From assembly GCA_030609865.1 (NCBI GenBank), contig JAUWSZ010000144.1:1-6732 (forward strand): a stretch of DNA of 6,732 bases, given 5' to 3'. Numbering within the stretch: the stretch's first letter is position 1; each line of letters opens with the position of its first letter. This document shows positions 1-6,200 of the stretch, piece by piece. Position numbers and translations under genes: made by a program. Below the pieces are notes generated by a model. The model had not been told where the DNA came from. It ran no database searches and was given only the letters and a program-made list of their open reading frames with translations. Source of the DNA: a bacterium (GTDB lineage: Bacteria > Desulfobacterota > DSWW01).

Positions 1-1067
1 TCGGACATGGTGACGATCGGAATGTTGAAATTGTCCAGAAACATCATGAACCGGTCGTACTTGTCCGAGGAGTCGGGATCCATGATACCGCTGAGTTCGT
101 CCGGGTTGCTGGCCGCGACGCCCACAGGCATGCCGTCGAACCGGGTGAATCCCACCACGAGGTTGGGGGCAAAGTCCTCCTTGATCTCGAAGAACTCTCC
201 GTCGTCCACGATCAGGTCGATGACCTCGTGCATGTCATAGGTGAACTTCGGATTGTCCGGCATCACGTCGAGAAGCGCCTCTTCCCTGCGGCCCGGGTCG
301 TCGGTGGGGTCCACCCTGGCGGGCGCTTCCCAGCAGTTCTGAGGCATGAACTCCAGCAGGCGCTTGGCCAGGTCCATAGCCTCTTCATCGCTTTCAGCCA
401 AGAGGTCGGCCTGGCCGCTCTTCTGCATGTGAAAGTCCGCGCGGCCTGCCTCCTCGGATTCGATCTCTCCACCCATCCACAAGAACCCGGTCTTCTCATT
501 CATGATCAGGAAATCGGACAGCACCGGTACCTGGGCCAACGGCCCGGCACAAGGCCCGAGCACCAGGGCAATCTGCGGGATGACCCCGGAATACAGGCAG
601 TAGTTCCGGACCAGTCGGGCCAGGCCGTGCAAACCGACGAAGCCCCGGGTGAAGCTGATTCGCGTGCCCACCGAGTCGAAGATGCCGATGATGGGCAGTT
701 GCTCCTGCCCGGCCATCTCCACCAGCTCGGCTATCTTCCAGACGCCCTGGTCGCCCAAGGCCCCGGACATGACCGTGAAGTCAGTCGCATAGATCATCGC
801 CTGCCGGCCGTTGATTCGCGCCGTGCCCATGACCACGCCGTCCGCAGGGCTGGGTCTGTCGAGCTCTCCCAATGCGGCCCTCGTGTCCCGGACCAGGGAG
901 CCCATCTCCTGAAACGTACCCGGGTCGGCCAGGTAGTCGATCCGCTCGCGGGCCGTCAGCTTGCCCAGGTCGTGCTGGACGGCTATACGGTCCTGCCCTC
1001 CCCCTTCCAGGTTTTCCCTGTTGTTCACGGCCATTTTTTCCAAATAGCCGTCCATCCATTGTCCCAT
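1..1067 (-). CDS. Acyl-CoA carboxylase carboxyltransferase (beta) subunit, partial (3' end outside window)
   Basis: Biotin-dependent carboxyltransferase of the propionyl-/methylcrotonyl-/geranyl-CoA carboxylase beta-subunit family (Carboxyl_trans, crotonase fold), which moves CO2 between carboxybiotin and an acyl-CoA. The 355 visible residues span the N-terminal domain and the start of the C-terminal domain; family members are usually about 510-540 residues. Family landmarks: KLTARERI (36-43), DSVGTRI (131-137), GVIPQIALVLGPCAG (161-175), DPDSSDKYDRF (330-340) and FNIPIVT (347-353). The start is ATG at 1067, with a strong AAAGGAGGT ribosome site 7 nt upstream. The usual GGARIQEG is VGTRISFT here, and the usual GPCAGGAVYSP is GPCAGPLAQVP, so this is a divergent paralogue whose substrate, or even carboxylase activity, cannot be assumed. 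It lies 40 bp behind the AtuA-like gene and is surely cotranscribed. No biotin carboxylase or biotin carrier gene is visible; they may lie further left. The family is certain, the substrate unknown. Confidence 0.93.
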   Translation of the reverse strand, partial: MGQWMDGYLEKMAVNNRENLEGGGQDRIAVQHDLGKLTARERIDYLADPGTFQEMGSLVRDTRAALGELDRPSPADGVVMGTARINGRQAMIYATDFTVMSGALGDQGVWKIAELVEMAGQEQLPIIGIFDSVGTRISFTRGFVGLHGLARLVRNYCLYSGVIPQIALVLGPCAGPLAQVPVLSDFLIMNEKTGFLWMGGEIESEEAGRADFHMQKSGQADLLAESDEEAMDLAKRLLEFMPQNCWEAPARVDPTDDPGRREEALLDVMPDNPKFTYDMHEVIDLIVDDGEFFEIKEDFAPNLVVGFTRFDGMPVGVAASNPDELSGIMDPDSSDKYDRFMMFLDNFNIPIVTMS

Positions 1068-1074
1068 GGGAGCA

Positions 1075-1083
1075 ACCTCCTTT
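1075..1083 (-). promoter_or_regulatory. Ribosome binding site of the carboxyltransferase gene
   Basis: On the minus strand this reads AAAGGAGGT, a near-complete match to the anti-Shine-Dalgarno complement, 7 nt before the ATG at 1067. It directly abuts the palindrome at 1084-1107, so folding of that palindrome in the mRNA would place a stable stem immediately 5' of the ribosome site. Confidence 0.85.
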
Positions 1084-1107
1084 ACCTAGATGTTGCAACA
1101 TCTAGGT
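1084..1107. repeat. Perfect 24-bp palindrome in the intergenic gap of the operon
   Basis: ACCTAGATGTTG is followed directly by its exact reverse complement, with no mismatch. It begins right after the TAA of the AtuA-like gene (1108-1110) and ends right before the AAAGGAGGT of the carboxyltransferase gene. In the minus-strand mRNA it can fold into a 10-bp stem with a four-base UGCA loop. It is not followed by a U-run on either strand, so it does not look like an intrinsic terminator. It could be a DNA operator for a dimeric repressor, or an RNA hairpin affecting stability or translation of the downstream gene. The sequence alone does not decide between these. Confidence 0.9.
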
Positions 1108-2871
1108 TTATTCAATAAGCGATTGCGGAGTATCCACTATCTTCGTTCTCAAATACTCGCCGAGTGTCTTTGCCTGAGGATCCATGCGCAGCGAAGCCGA
1201 GACCCCGTCTCCCAGTACGCCCTTTATGTAGAAGTTGAGGGCGAGCAGGTTCGGTAGTTCGTATCGTTCAATGTCATACACGGCCATATCCGGCAGAAGC
1301 GCCTTGAGTTTTTCCACGGTCACAAAGCTCCGGAGAAATGCGTAGGATTCGGGTGTTTTTCCCCAGATGCCGAGGTTTGCGTTGCCCCCCTTGTCGCCCG
1401 ATCGGGCGGCGAAAAGGCGACCCAGCGGGGCGGCAACTGTCTCCCCTACCGGCACGGGCGGAATCTTTACGGCCAAAGGTTCGGGTGCCGTCCCGTTCTC
1501 CCCGAATCGAACCGGGTCGATGGCAATGGTTTCGTCGCCGATGACGACCTTCTGCGGAACCTTGTCCATGGAGACCAGGGTCGGCCAGTGCCGGATCACC
1601 GGGCGGCCCCTGTCCGGCGGAGCGGTCAGCGCAAGACCCGGGACGCTGCACAAGGCCAGTTCAATGAACTTGGTTGAGAACATCGCCACCTTCTTGGGGT
1701 CCGGGTCCATGACGGACATGCGCAGATATGCGTACGCCTCCTCGTTGCTGGGCGGGTCTTCTTTGTCCGAACGAATCAACTCAACCTCGGCGACTTGGAA
1801 TGCGTCCTTTCCACCAAGACTCTGAAACAGGGTGTCCTCCACGATCCGGGCCTTCTTCTCGATGTCCAGTCCTGCCAGAAGCAGCGTCATGGAGTTGCTG
1901 TGCCCGGCCATATTGTTGATGCAGACCTTGGTGGTCTTCGTGGGCGCCTCGCCCCGGACTCCGTCGATGGCCACACGGTCCGGTCCCTGCTGGGATATCC
2001 GAATGGTATCGAACCGGACCCCCACGTCCGGGGTGAGGTATTTCGGCCCTCGGATCTCGTAGAGAAGCTGGGCGGTCACCGTTCCCACCGACACCAACCC
2101 TCCGGTTCCGGGATGCTTCGTGATGACGAAAGATCCGTCTTCGTGCATTTCGGCAATGGGAAAGCCAACATTGTGGTAGGAAGGAATCTCGTCCACGAAC
2201 GAGTAGTTCCCGCCGCAGGCCTGCCCGCTGCACTCGATGATGTGCCCGGCAACGGCGGCGCCGGCAAGCCTATCCCAGTCCTCCGGCTGCCATCCGAAGC
2301 GCCAGGCCGTCGGCCCCATGACAACGGCGGCATCCGCAAGCCTGCCTCCCACGACGATGTCCGCCCCCTCTTCCAGTGCCCTCACGATCCCCCAGCCCCC
2401 GAGATAGGCGTTTGCAGTGATAGGCTGGGCCTCGACATCTTTCAGCGGAATCCCTTTGTCCAGATGAACGAATGCCTCACCCTGCTCCTGAAGATCGGTC
2501 AGACGCGGCATCAGATTGTCGCCTTCGATGTAAGCGATTCTTGGGTGCAGTCCGAGCTCATCAGCCGCCTTCTTCAATTCTTCAGCCAGAGCCTTTGGAT
2601 TGAGACCCCCGGCGTTGGAAACCACCTTTATCTTCTTGTCCAGACACTGTCCCATCACCCTTTCCATCTGTTTTAGAAAGGTGTGGGCGTAACCCTTATT
2701 CGGATCCTTCAAGGTCTGTCTGAGAAGAATGGCCATGGTCAGTTCGGCAAGGTAATCGCCGGTCAGCACGTCGATGGGGCCGCCTTCGATCATCTCCTTG
2801 GCGGCAGCGAACCGGTCACCGAAAAAGCCGCTGAAGTTGGCAATGATGAATTTGTCCCCTTGATCCAACAT
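1108..2871 (-). CDS. AtuA-family protein (DUF1446 domain fused to C-terminal AtuA-like domain)
   Basis: Protein of 587 residues from the preferred ATG. It matches the acyclic-terpene-utilization AtuA family: a large N-terminal DUF1446 domain (about 6-450), then a small C-terminal domain (about 480-580). N-terminal landmarks are ANFSGFFGDR (11-20), GDYLAELTM (38-46), NAGGLNP (86-92) and IECSGQACGGNY (212-223). The C-terminal domain carries ARSGDKGGNANLGIW (489-503) and RYELPNLLALNF (536-547). Some relatives encode the small domain separately; here it is fused. In Pseudomonas, atuA lies with the geranyl-CoA carboxylase genes for citronellol/geraniol degradation, but its biochemical role is not settled, so no reaction is assigned. 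No signal peptide or membrane segment is seen, so it is probably cytoplasmic. ATG 2871 is preferred over GTG 2910: GGAGG lies 5 nt upstream, homologues begin near this point, and the GTG would sit at or before the predicted transcription start. First gene of the operon with the carboxyltransferase. Confidence 0.92.
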   Translation of the reverse strand: MLDQGDKFIIANFSGFFGDRFAAAKEMIEGGPIDVLTGDYLAELTMAILLRQTLKDPNKGYAHTFLKQMERVMGQCLDKKIKVVSNAGGLNPKALAEELKKAADELGLHPRIAYIEGDNLMPRLTDLQEQGEAFVHLDKGIPLKDVEAQPITANAYLGGWGIVRALEEGADIVVGGRLADAAVVMGPTAWRFGWQPEDWDRLAGAAVAGHIIECSGQACGGNYSFVDEIPSYHNVGFPIAEMHEDGSFVITKHPGTGGLVSVGTVTAQLLYEIRGPKYLTPDVGVRFDTIRISQQGPDRVAIDGVRGEAPTKTTKVCINNMAGHSNSMTLLLAGLDIEKKARIVEDTLFQSLGGKDAFQVAEVELIRSDKEDPPSNEEAYAYLRMSVMDPDPKKVAMFSTKFIELALCSVPGLALTAPPDRGRPVIRHWPTLVSMDKVPQKVVIGDETIAIDPVRFGENGTAPEPLAVKIPPVPVGETVAAPLGRLFAARSGDKGGNANLGIWGKTPESYAFLRSFVTVEKLKALLPDMAVYDIERYELPNLLALNFYIKGVLGDGVSASLRMDPQAKTLGEYLRTKIVDTPQSLIE

Positions 2872-2876
2872 TTCGG

Positions 2877-2881
2877 CCTCC
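2877..2881 (-). promoter_or_regulatory. Ribosome binding site that decides the AtuA-family start
   Basis: On the minus strand GGAGG lies 5 nt before the ATG at 2871. No comparable site precedes the in-frame GTG at 2910, so this motif supports the shorter, 587-residue protein. Confidence 0.75.
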
Positions 2882-2916
2882 GATTCTACAAGGAAGGGTC
2901 CACCAATCACTGCAGC

Positions 2917-2932
2917 AGCAACGAACGTGCCA
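2917..2932 (-). promoter_or_regulatory. Sigma-54 (-24/-12) promoter of the AtuA/carboxyltransferase operon
   Basis: On the minus strand this reads TGGCACGTTCGTTGCT, which matches the sigma-54 consensus TGGCACG-N4-TTGCW at every defined position, with the invariant GG and GC separated by exactly 10 bases. Transcription should start near 2906, giving a leader of about 36 nt to the ATG at 2871. The divergent gene at 3222 encodes a sigma-54 activator, which makes a functional promoter far more likely than a chance match. Confidence 0.85.
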
Positions 2933-2947
2933 ACGCCAGTAAAATCA

Positions 2948-2960
2948 TATCCTATTGATA
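2948..2960 (-). promoter_or_regulatory. Candidate IHF-like site in AT-rich bend segment
   Basis: The minus strand reads TATCAATAGGATA, which fits the IHF consensus WATCAANNNNTTR with one mismatch (ATA for TTR). It would lie about 42-54 nt upstream of the predicted sigma-54 start, in the most AT-rich part of the region. Many sigma-54 promoters use IHF bending at such a place. IHF consensus matches are common in AT-rich DNA, so this is only a candidate. Confidence 0.25.
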
Positions 2961-2995
2961 TTATTGAATATTATATCGAAGATCACTTTCGGTCC

Positions 2996-3011
2996 AAGGG
3001 AATATTGCCTT
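2996..3011. promoter_or_regulatory. Candidate activator site: near-perfect dyad upstream of the sigma-54 promoter
   Basis: AAGGGAATATTGCCTT is a 16-bp inverted repeat broken by a single G/G pair. Its centre is roughly 97 nt upstream of the predicted start of the AtuA operon, within the range typical for enhancer-binding-protein sites. The right half, ATTGCCT (3004-3010), recurs as its complement AGGCAAT at 3037-3043, 33 bp further along, which suggests a repeated half-site. Binding by the divergent regulator is inferred. Confidence 0.35.
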
Positions 3012-3048
3012 AATACAGGCAGTGTTGTCGGAATAGAGGCAATTCTTC

Positions 3049-3077
3049 TTGACCAGTCGGTCCTCAAGTCGTAATCT
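3049..3077 (+). promoter_or_regulatory. Candidate housekeeping promoter of the regulator gene
   Basis: TTGACC (3049-3054) is a five-of-six match to the -35 hexamer. It is followed at a 17-base spacing by TAATCT (3072-3077), which keeps the first T, the A and the last T of the -10 hexamer but is otherwise poor. It would start transcription near 3084 and give a leader of about 138 nt containing the two dyads at 3130-3146 and 3158-3180. No better promoter for the regulator was seen, but the match is weak. Confidence 0.3.
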
Positions 3078-3129
3078 GATGGCTCATCCACACGACGGCG
3101 GTGCATCCACTTGCGAACGTTGCGATGAA

Positions 3130-3146
3130 GCCAATAGGGAATTGGC
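3130..3146. promoter_or_regulatory. Inverted repeat GCCAAT-N5-ATTGGC, candidate operator
   Basis: Perfect six-base arms (3130-3135 and 3141-3146) flank a five-base spacer, giving a 17-bp dyad of the size bound by dimeric HTH proteins. It lies about 80 bp before the regulator start codon and about 230 bp upstream of the sigma-54 start. It could serve autoregulation or act as a distant activator site. Confidence 0.35.
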
Positions 3147-3157
3147 CCCAATCAGCT

Positions 3158-3180
3158 GACCACCGGCAGAGCCGGTGGTC
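3158..3180 (+). terminator. GC-rich hairpin in the regulator leader (terminator, attenuator or REP-like)
   Basis: GACCACCGGC (3158-3167) and GCCGGTGGTC (3171-3180) are exact complements separated by AGA, a very stable 10-bp stem. On the plus strand it is followed by TAGTATTTTC, a poor but T-rich tail, 41 bp before the regulator ATG. It may be a weak terminator or attenuator in the regulator leader, or it may insulate the gene from upstream readthrough. Compact GC-rich hairpins like this also occur as REP elements and at ends of IS200/IS605-type elements, but no transposase is present here. The hairpin is certain, its role is not. Confidence 0.4.
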
Positions 3181-3206
3181 TAGTATTTTCAATCAATGGA
3201 TATTGT

Positions 3207-3214
3207 GGGGAGGT
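3207..3214 (+). promoter_or_regulatory. Ribosome binding site of the regulator gene
   Basis: GGGGAGGT ends 7 nt before the ATG at 3222, a strong Shine-Dalgarno site that fixes the regulator start. Confidence 0.8.
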
Positions 3215-3221
3215 AGGCGAC

Positions 3222-6200
3222 ATGGGTTCCGAAATCCCGGAGTTCACATCGGCCCAGAGGAGCTTCCTGGCGGCGCTGGAAGCGTGCGGCGAAGCGGTAC
3301 CCTTCGACGCGGCCAAGACCATGACCCCTTTACGCCCGGGTCCACTCGAGGATCTGATCAAACGATGCGACCAACTCGGCTGGATCGACAGGACCGAAGA
3401 CAACAGGATCGGCCTCACCCAGGACCTTCCAGAAACGGTCCGGTACGACCTCAAGCTCATCAACACGCCGGAGCAAGTGTCCGTTCTGATCGACAGGATC
3501 CGGGCCGCGGGCCTCCCGGACCGCTTGCGCACGAGCACGATGATCAAGCTCCTGGCAGCCTCGGGCAAGTTAGACGAAGCAGCGGACATCGAAATGGATC
3601 TGGCTCACGCCTTCCTCGAGCAGCGTGACCATGACCAGGCATATCAGTACCTCAGCAGGGCTGTCGGAAGGCTGCACACTTATATCACGGGCGGAGGGGA
3701 CGACAGAGACCGTCTGTTCGTGGAAGCAGCCTTAGAGTTGTCGAGCGTCTCGTTCGCCGTGGGCCGGGGGATGCAGGTGTTGGCCTCTTACCTGCGCACA
3801 GCGGTCAACCTGGCAAAGGCCTCCGGCAACGTAAGGTCTCACGCCCTGGCGTGCATGCACCTGGGTCGGTTGCTCGCCTATCTCGACCAACGATCCGAAT
3901 CCCTCGCCATGCTCGTCGCCGGCAAGGAAGAAGTGGAGCGCTTGGGGGATACGGATATCCTCAAAGCTGCGGCCGAGTTTCTCGGGCTCTACTTCATGAT
4001 GCAGGGTCGGTTCACAGAGGCCCTGGTCCACTTCGAAAGGGCCGAAGAGCACTTCACACAATCAGGAGACCGCCTGCTGGTCTATCCGATGATCCTCTGG
4101 AGCCTCGGGATCACCCTGTTCGCGACTGGCCAGGTTCCCCGGGCCCTCGGTTTTTTTCAGGGCTACTGGCGTTCGGCAAGGGATATGGGCTTACCTGCGG
4201 TGGCTTCCATCGCCAGGGCGATCCTTGGCTTCTCGTTGGCTGTGGCCCGAAAGCGCCGGGAAGCCCTTTTTCACCTGAACGCCTCCCTCGAGGAAGCACG
4301 TGAGGGGAGATACGCCTATTCGCTCTTCATCGCCAGGACCGGCCTGGCCATTCAGTCTTTCCACGACGGCGACCTGCAAAAGACTTTCGAGTTTCTTCGA
4401 TCGGCTGTGGTGGAGGGACAAAAAGCGACATCCGCTCTTGTCCTCTTGAATCTATATCTCCTTGATATGCTTGCCGCGCTCCATGATCACGGGTTCGAGC
4501 CCGTGACCGAGGGCTGGGAATACGAAGAGCAATTGGAACTCTGCTTAAAGGAGCCAAGCCTGCCTCGGCGGGGTATCGCCCTCAGGCTGCGGGCCGAGGA
4601 GAAACTCCGTTCCGGCGAGGCCGCTGCCCAGGTCATGGAGGACCTCACCGTCAGTCAGGATTATCTCCAACGGGCCGGAGCCATCTTTCCACTGAACGAC
4701 ACCCTGCTCACAATGGCTCGACTCAAGCTACGTGAAGGCGACCGCGAGGAATCGCGTGCTTTGCTCCAAAAGGCGTGGCATCAAATACGCGGAATGGGCC
4801 TCGAGTTGGAGTATGTACCCGAGGACCTCAGGTTCATGCTCGAGGAGGAGACCTCCTGGCGAACCGAAAGAGACTCCGCACAGATTCTCGTGGATCACTA
4901 TTTCGACTTCCTGCATGCACTGGATGCTGCCGCAGACGAAGAAGAGCTCTTCCATCGGGCGGTGCGTCGATTGAGCCAGATCCTCGGGGCGGAACGCGGG
5001 GCTCTATTCTGGACGACTGCCAAGGGGAGTGAGGATAACCTCGAGTTGAGGGCCGGGCACAACTTCAGCAAAAGGGAAACCCATTCGGAGGCCTTCAAGC
5101 CGAGTCTGGCATTGATCCGCAGGGCATTCATGGAGAACCAATACATCCGGACCCGACCGGAGCCTCCTCCGGCGCAATCGATAGACGAGGAAATAAAGGG
5201 TCTGCTCTGTATCCCGATTCAGGTGGGAGCCGAAGTGCGAGGTGTCCTGTACTATGACAATTCATACGTGAGCGTGAACTTCGATTTCCTGCCCCCTCAA
5301 TGGACACCACTCCTGGTCAGCCACACGAACAACTACATCGGCCACATCCTGGAACTCATTCAATTGCGGGAAGAAACGAGCAGGCTGGTCGCGGACAAGT
5401 CGATTCAAATGGAACGTCTTGGGGGCGACCCCATTCTGGCGCAAGCACCGATCATGCTCAAGGTGCTCGATCAGGCGGAAAAGGCTGCCCGCTCGGAAGC
5501 CACGCTCCTGGTGACGGGAGAGACAGGCACGGGCAAGGAACTTCTGGTGAGCAGGATTCACAAGCAGAGCCAACGGGCCGACGGGCCGTTCATCGTCGTC
5601 GACGCGCCGACCATACCAGAGAACCTGGTGGAGAGCGAACTGTTTGGCCACGAGAAAGGGGCCTATACCGGAGCGGACAGCAGGAAGAGAGGCCGTATCG
5701 AGCTGGCTCACGAAGGAACGCTCTTCATCGATGAGATCGGTGAACTGCCCTTGCCGATTCAGGCAAAGCTCCTGCGGGCACTCGAAGGAAAGACCTTTTA
5801 CCGCCTCGGAGGAACGCAACCGGTAAAGTCCGACTTCCGCCTCGTTGCTGCGACGAATCGCCGACTCTCGGATGAAGTGGCAGCGGGACGTTTTCGACAG
5901 GATCTCTATTATCGACTCAATGTGATTCCCATCGCTCTGCCGCCCCTGCGAGACCGTCCTGATGACATCATCCTGCTGGCCCGGAGTTTCTTCCGCCACT
6001 ACTGCCACAAATACGTCCGCAAGGGACTCGAGCTGACCCGTCAGGATGAGGACAAACTGACTGCCTATCCATGGTTCGGCAATGTAAGAGAATTGAAGAA
6101 CGTCATCGAGCGGGCGGTAACCTTGTCCACCGGGAACAAGCTCATCCTTGATCTCCCCATAGGGCAGCCCTCTCCTGAAGTACAGACCTTTCCGGATACC

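Larger units (their letters stand above)
2872..3221. other. Divergent control region between the AtuA operon and the sigma-54 activator gene
   Basis: This 350-bp non-coding stretch separates two divergent genes. From left to right it holds the minus-strand leader and sigma-54 promoter, an AT-rich block (about 2941-2980), the dyad at 2996-3011, an AGGCAAT half-site (3037-3043), a candidate housekeeping promoter facing right (3049-3077), a CATCCAC direct repeat (3085-3091 and 3104-3110), the dyad at 3130-3146, a GC-rich hairpin (3158-3180) and the ribosome site of the regulator. Short open frames here have no family resemblance and look like chance. Confidence 0.8.

Noticed and set aside
228..1118. 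296-codon open frame on the plus strand
   Set aside because: It lies wholly antisense to the carboxyltransferase gene and has low-complexity, family-free composition, as expected of a shadow frame in GC-rich DNA.
1795..2676. 293-codon open frame on the plus strand
   Set aside because: Antisense to the AtuA-family gene, whose protein has clear conserved motifs through this stretch; no recognisable domain in the antisense frame.
3143..3157. Possible plus-strand sigma-54 promoter for the regulator (TTGGCCC followed by GC)
   Set aside because: The spacing between GG and GC is nine bases rather than ten, and there is no TTGC -12 box.
4487..4506. TCACGGG-TTCGAG-CCCGTGA hairpin resembling a tRNA T-arm, possible attachment site
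   Set aside because: It lies inside the regulator coding sequence, and no acceptor, D or anticodon stems can be found around it. It is compatible with ordinary codons and is most likely chance.
5262..6008. 248-codon open frame on the minus strand
   Set aside because: Antisense to the AAA+ domain of the regulator, where the plus-strand frame carries Walker A, GAYTGA and Walker B motifs.
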